Under the pieces are notes generated by a model that saw nothing but the letters and a program-made list of their open reading frames with translations, had not been told where the DNA came from and did no database searches. Below, piece after piece: positions 19,834 through 28,434 of a stretch of DNA of 64,000 bases. Source of the stretch: Lentisphaeria bacterium (GTDB lineage: Bacteria > Verrucomicrobiota > Lentisphaeria > Victivallales > Victivallaceae); the NCBI GenBank assembly GCA_022009855.1, contig CP091727.1:4588001-4652000 (forward strand), written 5' to 3'. Position 1 is the first letter of the stretch. Each line of letters begins with the position of its first letter. A program made the translations under genes and the position numbers.

Positions 19834-20452
19834 CACCGGAACCCTCCCCCCAGCGTCAGAAAATTGCGGAGCAGCCGCAATCCGAGACGCTGGCTCTTTT
19901 CCGGGTGAAACTGCGTAGCGAACCAGCGACCGGAACCGACCGCGGCGGAAAACGGCAGAATGTATCGGCAGGATGCCGCCGTCCACGCCGGATTTTCCGG
20001 CACATAGTAGGAGTGCACAAAGTAGAAGAAACTCCCATCGCCGATCCCATCGAAAAGCGGACACCCGGGGGTGGGAGAAAGGGAATTCCAGCCCATGTGA
20101 GGCACCTTTTCCTCCCCGTCGGGGGAATCGAAGCACTTTCCCGGGGAACACCCCGAGACCGGCGACGCCCGGAGCCTCTTCGCTCTCTTCGAAAAGCATC
20201 TGCATGCCGAGACAGATTCCGAGCAGATACCCGCCGGAGGCGACAAACTCCCGGATGGCACGATCAAAGCCGCGCTGCCGGAGATTTTCCATGCCGTCTC
20301 CGAAGTTCCCGACTCCCCGGCAGAATGCAGCAATCGAATCCGTTCAGCTTCCGCCCGTCCGCAACCACCCGTGCCGAAGCGCCGACAAATTCCAGCGCTT
20401 TCGCCACCGAACCGAGGTTGCCCATGTTGTAATCGATCAGAGCTACGCTCAT
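19833..20452 (-). CDS. hisH: Imidazole glycerol phosphate synthase HisH
   Basis: The glutamine amidotransferase subunit that supplies ammonia to HisF in histidine synthesis. Seen: MSVALIDYNMGNLGSVAKAL, then a shift at about 20310 into MENLRQRGFDRAIREF, GGYLLGICLGMQMLFEESEE with the nucleophile Cys, a second shift near 20090, HMGWNSLSP, SFFYFVHSYYVPENP and FATQFHPEKSQRLGLRLL with the catalytic His-Glu pair. About 206 residues, normal for HisH. No hisF, hisA or other his gene is adjacent; it instead starts a run of overlapping genes with nth and the acyltransferase. It could serve a related pathway if a paralogous HisF-like partner exists elsewhere. Confidence 0.85.
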
Positions 20453-20529
20453 TGAGGCTCCTTCTGCATTGATGGAGCCATACTATACACCGTCGCAAGC
20501 GGAAAAGCAACAAAAATCAGCCCGTTTTT

Positions 20530-21280
20530 TCAACGGTGCATCTTCAGCACGATCTCCCGCACCGGATGGATCCAACGGATAAAGCCGGGTTCCTCGGCCC
20601 GCTTCCAGCACAATTCGCGACCGCCCCCGGCCAGGACGGGATGGAACAGAATCTGCTCCCCTCCGGGTGAAACTCCCGCAGGAGGATCCTGCCATCAGCC
20701 GTGCCGAACAGCGTCAGATCCCCCGCCGCCGGATAGGCGGCCGCTTCGATCATCAGCAGACTGCCCGGCGCCAGCTCGGTGTTGTTTCGCCCATGCTCAA
20801 TCCGGATTACGCAGAGGTCGGGCTGCGAAAAACGTTCCCGGCTCCGCTCCGGGGAGTTGCGACGAAGAAACTCCGGCAGCGGCTCGAACGCCGGTTCATA
20901 CCCCTCAGCAGACTGAATCCTGCAACCGGCGCCGGGTGCAGGCCGGCTTCCCCGGAAGTGCGCCCGCCCTCTCCCTCAAGATCCACCCGGAAGCGCCGAT
21001 GTCCGAGCGCCTCCGGCAATGCCGGTCCCTCTTCCGAATCCGCAGCCGCCAGCCGCGCATTGAAAAGCGTAGTATAGAAATCGGTGATCGCTTCGTCATC
21101 AAATTGCAAATGATCCGCAATCGCCGCCAACTGCCGCGGGTTCAGCAGGAACTGTCCGTTCTTGATCTGCGAAACCGCCGCCTTGGAAATGTGCAGAACC
21201 TGTGCGAGATCCCCTTGCCGCATCGACGAACGCTCCAGGTATTTCGCGATGATGTCCCATCCGTTCACATGCAAACTCAT
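20530..21280 (-). CDS. XRE-family regulator with LexA/S24-like C-terminus
   Basis: An N-terminal lambda-repressor-type HTH is clear (MRQGDLAQVLHISKAAVSQI, KNGQFLLNPRQLAAIADHLQ). After a linker and frame changes at about 20880-20860 and 20640, the C-terminal part reads ELAPGSLLMIEAAAYPAAGD, LTLFGTADGRILLREFHPEG and GFIRWIHPVREIVLKMHR. The GSLLMIE and GDLTLF pattern resembles the S24/LexA beta fold, but I cannot identify the Ser-Lys dyad, so cleavage is doubtful. Total about 250 residues. The start is uncertain (21280 or 21307). It is divergent from the HTH/SNF2/PAPS-reductase/ParB operon and separated from it by palindromes, so it may repress that operon. Confidence 0.65.
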
Positions 21281-21598
21281 ATCCTCTTCACTCCGCCTCC
21301 CCGACATGCGGCTCCGGGCCGAACTTCTGTTAACAATAAACTTAACTGTTAATCAGTATACCACAACTTCGACGGAACTTCAAGAGTTTTTTCAAAAAAA
21401 AAAAAAAACAGCTTGAATTTAAGTTTTTTACTTTACTATATTTAAAGCATACACTGAACCGCCGGTCTTCCGGCTGCCGGAGCGCTGAATCCGCCCCGCG
21501 GAACAATCCCAGAGGTGACGGGAATGCGGACACCGGAAATATATTAAGTAAAAACTTAATTCGGAAGAATAATCTTCCGAAGGAATAAAAGGAGAAGA
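21281..21598. promoter_or_regulatory. Divergent regulatory region with three palindromes
   Basis: This AT-rich gap between the XRE gene and the HTH operon holds three inverted repeats. TTAACA/TGTTAA lies at 21330-21335 and 21347-21352. ATTAAGT/ACTTAAT lies at 21543-21549 and 21554-21560 with a 4-base spacer. TTCGGAAGA/TCTTCCGAA lies at 21560-21568 and 21573-21581 with spacer ATAA. The first two share the element ACTTAA/TTAAGT (also at 21341-21345), as expected for repressor sites. The third is nearest the ribosome site (AAAAGGAGAAG) of the operon and could also act as an RNA hairpin. A 14-A run lies near 21397-21410. The assignment to the XRE protein is inferred. Confidence 0.5.
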
Positions 21599-22054
21599 AT
21601 GATGGAATGCTACGGGAAACAGTACAGAAAACTGGAACAATGCCGGAACTGCAGCCTGAGCAAATACTGTTCACAGGCTGCCGATCCTCCGCTGCTGACC
21701 GACAATGCGCCGCCGCCGCTGGTCAATCAGACCATTCTCGCCTACGGCCAGCCCAGCCGCGCCAATCGATTCGAAGCGATGGAACAGGATCGCCGATACA
21801 CCCGGGCCGATCTGCTCGAGGTCATCGGCTTCATGGCCTCACTCGATCCGACATCCCTTGAACTGATCGACCAGAAGCTCGCCGATCCGACTCTGAATCT
21901 GAGCAAACTTGCGCTGCGGCGCGGCGTCAGCCGCCAGGCCATGCACAAAATGATCACACGGCGCCTCAAATCCATTCCGGAGCTGGAAGCGGTCCTCACC
22001 TATCGCAAACACCGGAAAAACGGCGGCGGCAACTCCGCCGGCACCGGCAACTGA
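21599..22054 (+). CDS. Cysteine-cluster HTH protein
   Basis: An intact 151-residue protein with a strong ribosome site (AAAAGGAGAAGA before ATGATG). The N-terminus has four cysteines spaced C-x10-C-x2-C-x5-C (within MECYGKQYRKLEQC and RNCSLSKYCSQ), suited to bind zinc or an iron-sulfur cluster. Residues 85-135 look like a sigma-type or phage-type helix-turn-helix (LADPTLNLSKLALRRGVSRQ, AMHKMITRRLKSIPELEAVL). The short basic tail KHRKNGGGNSAG may be flexible. First gene of the operon with the SNF2-like, PAPS-reductase-like and ParB-like genes, so it is probably their regulator or DNA-targeting factor. I do not know a named family. Confidence 0.65.
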   Translation: MMECYGKQYRKLEQCRNCSLSKYCSQAADPPLLTDNAPPPLVNQTILAYGQPSRANRFEAMEQDRRYTRADLLEVIGFMASLDPTSLELIDQKLADPTLNLSKLALRRGVSRQAMHKMITRRLKSIPELEAVLTYRKHRKNGGGNSAGTGN

Positions 22055-22220
22055 AGACGGCGACGCCGGCGGAAAATCCCTGAAATTCCGCCGGCCCACC
22101 CCCTTCGGGATTGACAGAAAACCGTTCCGCATGTATGTTAAAGCAGCAGCTAACAGGAAGTCACATTCCGGAGAGAAGGAGGGGGGGCCGGAATATCCGG
22201 GACCGGCATGCTGTGCCCGC

Positions 22221-22590
22221 ATGAATTGCTTTTATGACCTGGCTCTGCTCGAGGTGCTCGACCTCTGGTACTCCCGCAAATCCGGCAAATACGGGGTTCG
22301 CTGTTTTTCTCCGGGAAGAGGATGAATATGTCCTCTGGATGACCGCCCGGCAGTTCCTTTCATTCCGCAGGCAGAGTCTCCTCGGCAGCCGCGACGGAAT
22401 CTACGCCCGGTATTGCGGCCTCTGTCTCCAGCACACGTTCTTCGGGCCGCCGCTCCCGGGTTCCGACTACCGGCTGGTCTCCTGTTTCGATCTGAATTGC
22501 AATGTGCTGGTCCGCCCGATACCGCCGAAACTGCCTGTCCCGACAACGATTGAGGTCCCGGATGAGCTTCGTGATCACTACCAGAACTGA
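22221..22590 (+). CDS. Cysteine-containing protein of unknown function
   Basis: About 122 residues after correcting one shift near 22300: MNCFYDLALLEVLDLWYSRK, then FLREEDEYVLWMTARQFLSF, and a C-terminal part with CxxC and a second Cys pair (ARYCGLCLQHTF, SCFDLNCNVLVRP) that could form a zinc site. It ends DELRDHYQN at 22590. The start is uncertain because the G run at about 22181-22187 may hide a frame change and no clean ribosome site precedes 22221. The end overlaps the SNF2-like start (22562) by 29 bases, so the two are translationally linked. No family recognised; conserved position suggests a partner of the SNF2-like protein. Confidence 0.5.
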
Positions 22591-23905
22591 GCTGTTTCCA
22601 CACCAGCGGAAAGCGGTCGAAAAAACTCCTGCCTCTCCGGGTGGGCGCTCTCTTCATGGAGATCGGCACAGGACGTACCCGCACCGCCATCGAACTGGCT
22701 GCACGTCGCGCCCGGAGAATTTCGTCGATCATCTGGTTCTGCCCGCTTGCCATCCGGGAAACCATTCAGGAGGAAATTCGCAGGCACTGCGGAGAGATCG
22801 CACCCTGCTGGAACATCATCGGCATCGAAAGCATGTCCTGCAACATGCATGTCATCACCGACGCGCTCGATCGGATCAACGAACACTCTTTCGTCATCCT
22901 CGACCAGTCTCACTACATCAAGGAGTACCGGACCAAACGGAGCAACCGCATCATCCGCGCGGCGGCCCGGGCGCAATACCGGCTCATCATGAGCGGCCTG
23001 CCTGTCTCGCAAGGGGTGCAGGACCTCTACACTCAATTCTGTTTCTTTCCGAAAAAAATCCTCGGCTATCGCTCGTTTTACTCGTTTTCGGCTAATCACC
23101 TCGAATATGACCGATTTCATCCGCAGAGAGTAATTCGAGCCCACAACCTCGAATATCTTTCGGCGAAAATCGCCCCCTACGTCTTCCAGTCCACCCGGGA
23201 GGAGTGCGAACTTCTTCCGGACCGGCTTTACTCCTCTCGAAGGTTTTCCATGACGCCACGCCAGCGGGACCACTACCGCCGGCTCAAAGAGGAGGTGCTC
23301 AGGGAGGGGGGTGTTCGACAGCCATTCACTTTTCACGCTCTTCACCCGCCTTCAGCAGGTGCTTTCCGGCTTCCGTCCGGGCGCGGATGACGATATGCTT
23401 CTCCTCGACAATCCCCGGCTGGAAGCTCTGATGAAGCTGCTGGACACCCTCGACGCCCATCGCAAAATCGTCATCTGGGGAAAGTTCCAGTTCGACCTCG
23501 ACACGATGCAGAAGCACCTGCCGCCGCAGGATACCTTTGTGCTCCGCGGCGAAATGTCCCGGGAGGAACGGGAGAGGCAGCTGACGAATTTCCGGGAGCA
23601 CGGCCGGATCCTGCTTGCCGGTCTCCGGCTCAACCGGTACGATATCAATCCTCAATTTCGCTGACGTGGTGATCTTTTACAACAACACGTTCAGCTATGC
23701 GGAGCGAAGCCGGGCGGAAAAACGAAGCCTCCGACCGGGGCAGCCCCGCAATGTACTCTTCTTTGATCTGATCTGTTCCGACTCCATCGACGAGAAGATC
23801 CATCAGTGTCTCCAGAAGAAGAGCAGTCTCGCATGCAATTTTCGCCGCCATATCGATCGTCAAACCGAACACGCCCTTCCGGCCAACTGGATCAGCAACC
23901 TATGA
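22562..23905 (+). CDS. SNF2-like helicase with altered ATPase motifs
   Basis: A superfamily 2 SNF2-type protein of about 450 residues with frame changes near 22625, 23310 and 23660. The fold is complete: Q-like start TELFPHQRKAVEKTP, motif I MEIGTGRTRTAIELA, Ia IIWFCPLAIRETIQEEI, motif II SFVILDQSHYIKEYR, motif III YRLIMSGLPVSQGVQDLY, then the second domain IVIWGKFQFDLDTMQKHL, FVLRGEMSREERERQ, FADVVIFYNNTFSYAE, motif VI RAEKRSLRPGQPRNVLFFDL and IDEKIHQCLQKKS. Canonical GTGKT is GTGRT here, DESH is DQSH and TGTP is SGLP. These replacements of the Walker Lys and Glu normally abolish ATP hydrolysis. The stop overlaps the next start as ATGA. Confidence 0.75.
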
Positions 23906-25194
23906 AACACTACCGGAATGAAAACGTCTACGACGCCGCCTGCCGCCGGATCGCCGGTATCTTCGACCGCTTCGACCGGATCACCGTCGCTTTTTCCGGC
24001 GGCAAGGACAGCGGCGTCCTGCTCAACATGGCGATCGACGAAGCGAGAAGGAGAAAGCGGCGCATCGGCGCACTCTTCATCGATCTGGAAGCATTCTACC
24101 GAATCTCCATTGAATTCGTCGAACGGATGTTCTCCCGGAACAGCGACGTTCTCGACCCCTACTGGGTCTGCCTGCCGATGGAGAGTCCGAACTCTCTGAG
24201 CTACCTGGAACCGACCTGGATCTGGTGGGATCCGGCGCGGCAGCCCATCTGGGTTCGACCGATGCCCGAGCACGACTGCGTGATCAACCTCCAGAAGAAT
24301 CCTTTCGAATTCTACCGCAGGAACATGCCGTTCGAAAACTTCTTCCGCGGCTACAACGACTGGTACGGGCACGGCCGCACCGCCGCCTGCCTCGTCGGAA
24401 TCCGCACCGACGAAAGCCTTCATCGCTACCGCGCCGTCACCTGCAGCAAAGAGAGATTCGAAGGGTTGAACTACTCCACGCGAAGCGGAGAGAACTCCTA
24501 CAGCTTCTATCCCCTCTACGACTGGCGGGTCGAGGATATCTGGACCTACAACGGCCGGTTCGGCAAAGACTACAATCGCCTGTACGATCTCTTTTACAAG
24601 GCGGGGGTCAGCATTCACAAAATGCGGGTCGACGAGCCTTTCGGCAACGAGGCCAAGGCGGGCTTGAAGCTCTTCCGGGTCATCGAGCCGGAAACCTGGG
24701 CCAGAGTCGTCAACCGCGTCTCCGGCGCAAACTTCGGCAACCTCTATTCCGGGAGCAGACTGATGAACGCCCACTATGAGCTCCCGCCCAATCACACCTG
24801 GAAGAGCTTCACCAAATTCCTGCTCTCGACACTGCCGCCGGAGACCGCCCGGAACTATCGCAGCAAATTCATCAAATTCATCCGTTACTGGAAGCGGACC
24901 GGCTGTCCGCTCACCGAAGAGTATATTCGGTTTCTGGAGGAGCACCACGCCGATTCGATCGAAAACACCCACACCTTCAGCCGGCGCGGCACCGGCGACA
25001 AAGAGGTGGTCAAGTTCCGGCGGATCGTCGACGAAATTCCGGAACTGGATTCGAAGAAGGACCTGCTCACCTGGCGGCGGATGGCGCTGTGCATCATCAA
25101 GAACGATTACATCTGCAAATCGCTCTCCTTCGGCGTCACCCGCGATCTCACGCTGCGACAGCAGGAGCTGATGGAGAAATATCGAAATCTTTGA
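23902..25194 (+). CDS. DUF3440 PAPS-reductase-like protein (IbrA-like)
   Basis: An intact 430-residue PP-loop protein of the phosphoadenosine phosphosulfate reductase superfamily, DUF3440 branch, to which E. coli IbrA belongs. The PP-loop ITVAFSGGKDSGVLLNMAI binds ATP. Further conserved parts are LFIDLEAFYRISIEFVERM, WYGHGRTAACLVGIRTDESL, YPLYDWRVEDIWTYNGRFGK, the DUF3440 region KMRVDEPFGNEAKAGLKLFR and VSGANFGNLYSGSRLMNAHY. The related DndC uses a PP-loop in DNA phosphorothioation; IbrA is known with IbrB as an activator of eib genes, and its chemistry is not established. The C-terminus (SFGVTRDLTLRQQELMEKY) is charged. ATGA overlap with the SNF2-like gene and an 11-base gap to the ParB-like gene show one operon. 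Confidence 0.85.
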   Translation: MKHYRNENVYDAACRRIAGIFDRFDRITVAFSGGKDSGVLLNMAIDEARRRKRRIGALFIDLEAFYRISIEFVERMFSRNSDVLDPYWVCLPMESPNSLSYLEPTWIWWDPARQPIWVRPMPEHDCVINLQKNPFEFYRRNMPFENFFRGYNDWYGHGRTAACLVGIRTDESLHRYRAVTCSKERFEGLNYSTRSGENSYSFYPLYDWRVEDIWTYNGRFGKDYNRLYDLFYKAGVSIHKMRVDEPFGNEAKAGLKLFRVIEPETWARVVNRVSGANFGNLYSGSRLMNAHYELPPNHTWKSFTKFLLSTLPPETARNYRSKFIKFIRYWKRTGCPLTEEYIRFLEEHHADSIENTHTFSRRGTGDKEVVKFRRIVDEIPELDSKKDLLTWRRMALCIIKNDYICKSLSFGVTRDLTLRQQELMEKYRNL

Positions 25195-25205
25195 AGGAGC
25201 AATAC

Positions 25206-25721
25206 ATGAGCCTGAACTTTCAAAGCCCGGTCTACAACGTCATCGCGGTGCCGGTGGAAAAGGTGGTGGCCAACGACTACAATCCCAATCGCGTCGCCCC
25301 GCCGGAAATGCGGCTGCTCGAACTCTCCATCTGGGAGGACGGCTTCACTCAGCCGATCGTCTGTTACCGACACCCGGAACAGGATCTCTACATCATCGTC
25401 GACGGCTTCCACCGCTATACCGTCATGCGCACCTCCCGGCGGATCTACGACCGGGAAAAGGGACTGCTCCCGATCGTCGTCATCGACAAACCGCTCGGCG
25501 AACGGATGGCATCCACCATCCGCCACAACCGCGCCCGGGGCTCCCACAGCGTCGATCTCATGTCCGGCATCGTTGCCGAACTGGTTTCCATCGGCAAATC
25601 CGACGCCTGGATCTCCAAAAATATCGGCATGGATGTCGATGAAATTCTCCGGCTCAAGCAGCTCACCGGTCTGGCGGCGCTCTTCAAAGACGGAGAGTTT
25701 TCGCAATCCTGGGAGGAGTGA
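25206..25721 (+). CDS. ParB-like protein (IbrB-like)
   Basis: An intact 171-residue protein with an N-terminal ParB/Srx fold: VIAVPVEKVVANDYNPNRVA, then LLELSIWEDGFTQPIVCYR, and the nucleotide-binding box YIIVDGFHRYTVMRTSR. The later part has RHNRARGSHSVDLMSGIVAE and a helix-turn-helix-like end (SIGKSDAWISKNIGMDVDEI). ParB folds of this kind bind CTP or act as nucleases or ATPases; the DGFHR box recalls the DGQHR of DndB. It follows the DUF3440 gene with AAGGAG 8-13 bases before ATG, the same order as ibrA-ibrB. Its role together with IbrA is inferred to be DNA-targeted regulation or modification. Confidence 0.85.
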   Translation: MSLNFQSPVYNVIAVPVEKVVANDYNPNRVAPPEMRLLELSIWEDGFTQPIVCYRHPEQDLYIIVDGFHRYTVMRTSRRIYDREKGLLPIVVIDKPLGERMASTIRHNRARGSHSVDLMSGIVAELVSIGKSDAWISKNIGMDVDEILRLKQLTGLAALFKDGEFSQSWEE

Positions 25722-25805
25722 TTTTATTTTTGCTCCCCCCGCAACAAACAGCCGGGGGCGTGCGTCTGCCGCCCCTCCCCCCGGTTCTGTTGGTCTGAGT
25801 GTTCG

Positions 25806-25871
25806 TCAGCAGCAGCAGCCTGCCAGAAGCAGGGCGGCCACCGCGGCGACGCTGAGCAGTGCCGTTCTCAT
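25806..25871 (-). CDS. 21-residue lipoprotein-like peptide
   Basis: ATG 25871 follows AAAGGAGAGAGTCCCA, a strong ribosome site at good distance. The peptide, about 15 hydrophobic residues then LLLAGCCC, is a lipoprotein signal with lipobox LAG|C and nothing else; after processing only the lipidated Cys-Cys-Cys would remain. This recalls entericidin-type or lysis-type micro-lipoproteins but is shorter. It lies 54 bases after the likely thioesterase stop on the same strand. Strong initiation signals argue for translation; the length argues for caution. Confidence 0.5.
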   Translation of the reverse strand: MRTALLSVAAVAALLLAGCCC

Positions 25872-25924
25872 TGGGACTCTCTCCTTTCTCTGTAAAACGC
25901 CCTTCCCTCTTCGGGAACGGACGT

Positions 25925-26363
25925 TCAAGCCTCCTTCTTCTCCGCCGGAAAAAAAATCGAACCGCTCTTCGGAAATAAATACGCCGGACATGATCTTCGC
26001 AACCAGCTTCCCGTTCTCGCCGCGCACCTCCACCTCGTACAATCCGGTCCGGCGGCCGCGGCTCACTTCGGTTGCCACCGCGCGCAGTTTCCGACTGGAA
26101 CCAGGCCGAAGATAGGAGATGGTCGAATTCTGAGTCACCGCCTTGCTGCCCCGGGAATTCGCCGCCGCCGCCAGCGCCAGGTCAGCCAGCGTGAAAATTG
26201 CGCCGCCCTGTACCGCGCCGAGTCCATTCAGCGACTCCTCGCACACCTCCATGACCGCCTCCGCTGAACCTGGGCGGATGGTCTCCACCTGAATTCCGTT
26301 GTACCGGCAGAAGCGATCCTCTTCATTCAATAATTTCTTCAACTGTTCCAAATGTGGTTCCAT
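25925..26363 (-). CDS. PaaI-like hotdog thioesterase
   Basis: An acyl-CoA thioesterase of the 4HBT/PaaI group, about 145 residues. The central hotdog motif is EESLNGLGAVQGGAIFTLAD, with the catalytic-type Asn/Gly and helix, followed by AAANSRGSKAVTQNSTISYL, RPGSSRKLRAVATEVSRGR and VEVRGENGKLVAKIMSGVF. Start ATG 26363 has AAGGAG 12 bases upstream and is preferred over two upstream ATGs. The T run at about 25959-25952 probably contains an extra base: without it the protein ends RFDFFPAEKKEA with TGA at 25925, as normal for the family, and is not fused to the lipoprotein peptide. The acyl substrate is unknown. Confidence 0.75.
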
Positions 26364-26447
26364 GGCTGCGCCGACTCCTTCCGGTTGTCTTTCCATCGTA
26401 TTAACATACCACGGATTTGTCGTTTGCGCAACCATGTTTTCCGGAAA

Positions 26448-28189
26448 TCAGCGGCGGCCGTTCCTCCTGCGGGTCACGGAAAGCGGCGGCAGCATGATCT
26501 CCTCGTATGGCGTCTCATTTTCCGCGTAGTTGATGAGCAGCTCATCGCCGTTCGAATACCGGACCCGGACCAGCGTGCCGGAGAGCTCCTCATGCTCCTC
26601 GATAAATTCGAACTGGAGATCGGCAAGCTCCCGGTACCGGTCAAACTCCGCCTTCACCGCGCGCACCCCCCGCTCCAGCGCCTCTTCAGTTTCACAGATC
26701 AGATCCTCACACCCCAGCCAGTGTTCTCCATTGGAAACGAAATCCGCATAGAAGTAGTCGAGCGGGCGCCCGCCGAGTTCCATGTTCCGCAGAAAGAGCC
26801 GCCGGTCGGATTTCACCGCCGCATTCACCGTGTCGCAGGCGCTGTTGTAGAGCAGAATGCCATGATAAACCAGATGCCAGAAGGGTACCGTGCGGTCGCA
26901 GATTGCCGGAAGCTCCGGACGCAGATGAAATACCGGATAGAGAACGTAGTCCAGGGATCCGGCACAGAAATCCCACCCCCCTTCCGAAGCGACGCCGCCC
27001 AGACCGTCCCGGAAAAATTCCAGTGTCTTCCGGCTCCACTCCGCCGCCTCGTCCCGGGTCAGCGGATGGCGCGGATCACAGCAGGGTTCCGGAATCAGAA
27101 TGCTGTAGACATCCAGATAGTGGATCCCGTTGAATCCGAAATTCCGGAGCAGCTCCACATCCTCTCCGATCAGCGTATGATACACCCGCTCCGGGCAGAG
27201 ACGGTAGGCCTGTCCGCCACCCCACTTCGCCCCCAGTTGCGGGGAACCGTCCCGCGCCAGCCGGCGATCTTCCGGATGAAACCGCTTCGCCAGCGTGTAG
27301 CCGCTGTAGGGACAGGTGTGCGCCGAAATGAGATAGCCCAGCTCCTTCGTCCGTGCGATCAGGTGGCGCATCTTCTCCTCGCCGCCCAGCAGCGGCTCGA
27401 CCGGCAGCAGGTCAGGAAACTTCCCGTCATGCCCGGACTTGTTCCATCCGACCAGGCAGAATTCGGCCTCGGCGATTCCTGCGGCATGAAATTTCTCCAC
27501 GATCCGTTCCGCAAGTTCGAACGGCACCTTCACCTTGATCGGCGGTTCGTTTTCCTCTGTCTGCTCGGCGACCGGAGACGGAACCGGTTTCCACGCCATC
27601 CGGATCCGCACCTCCGGCCCGGCCGCCGCCCTCGCCAGCACCGGCTGTTCCTGCAACCGCTCCCTCAACGGCCGACACTGACCGCTTTCCAGCCGATAGC
27701 GACGGTAGCAGCGCGCCAGCGCCGAATAGCTCCGCTCGGAAGCGGGCAGCCGGAAAAGGCGCAGCCGGATGTCATCCACAGCGTCTTCCCCGGAAAAGAG
27801 AAAACGCGGGAAAAGATAGTACCTGCCCCCCGGACTCCTGCCACAAGCTCATACTCGAACGGCATCCCCTCAACCACCGCCAGCACCGCGCCGGAAGCGG
27901 TCGAGACAGCGAAGAGAGGCATGATATTCAACCGGAACGCACTCTCGGTATCTTCCCGCTCACGGAACAGCGTCAAAGCGCTCGCTCCATCGTTCTCCAC
28001 GCTCGGAATCAGAAAATATCCCTCCTCGCCCGCCCTGGCTGTGAATGTTTTCGAATGCAGTTCCACCTGCCGGATTCCCGTCTGCGGCAGAGAATTTCGC
28101 CGCAACGTCACGACGCCGTCGTTCCCGGCGGGGAGTTCCCGCTCCTCCACCATGCCGGTTTCCCACACAATCCTGGCTGTAAACATCAT
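26448..28189 (-). CDS. DUF5696-like putative glycosidase
   Basis: A cytoplasmic or leaderless protein of about 580 residues. The N-terminal beta-rich part begins MMFTARIVWETGMVEERELP (ATG 28189 or 28186 after GGGAG). A frame change lies near 27790; then VDDIRLRLFRLPASERSYSA and LARCYRRYRL match the entry segment of DUF5696 proteins. The TIM-barrel-like body contains KMRHLIARTKELGYLISAHT, FGFNGIHYLDVYSILIPEP, EGGWDFCAGSLDYVLYPVFH and GNDGSP-like loops, ending ETPYEEIMLPPLSVTRRR, a beta C-terminal domain. Proteins of this type are related to endo-alpha-N-acetylgalactosaminidase-like barrels; the substrate is unknown. A divergent AraC gene likely controls it. Confidence 0.6.
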
Positions 28190-28226
28190 ATTCTCCCGGT
28201 TGTTATCTACTGGTTGGCCTGATTTC

Positions 28227-28255
28227 AATATAGCAGATTCCGGCGAAAGCGTCAA
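28227..28255 (-). promoter_or_regulatory. Sigma-70 promoter of DUF5696-like gene
   Basis: On the minus strand TTGACG (28250-28255) and TATATT (28227-28232) are 17 bases apart, 38 bases before the DUF5696-like start. The elements match the housekeeping consensus at 5/6 positions each. Confidence 0.7.
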
Positions 28256-28310
28256 TATACCCAAAAGCCAGTTTTCTTATCATTTCGGTTTATGGTAAAG
28301 TGAGAAATTT

Positions 28311-28339
28311 TTATCTGAAATTATCAATATTTCAGATAA
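28311..28339. promoter_or_regulatory. 11-bp palindrome, probable AraC operator
   Basis: Arms TTATCTGAAAT (28311-28321) and ATTTCAGATAA (28329-28339) are perfect inverted copies with a 7-base spacer. They lie 56 bases upstream of the -35 element of the DUF5696-like gene and 96 bases before the AraC start, in the shared AT-rich intergenic region. Likely a regulator site for one or both genes. Confidence 0.55.
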
Positions 28340-28434
28340 TCACTACAGAATATCGCCTGTGAATCGAGGTTGCTTTTTTAATTATTTGAATTATATTTTT
28401 TAATAAATCGGATCAAAAAGCGAAGAGGAGTTCC

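Noticed and set aside
25722..25805. Terminator after the ParB-like gene
   Set aside because: CCCCC/GGGGG arms exist around 25736-25758, but there is no T tract after them and the stem has mismatches.
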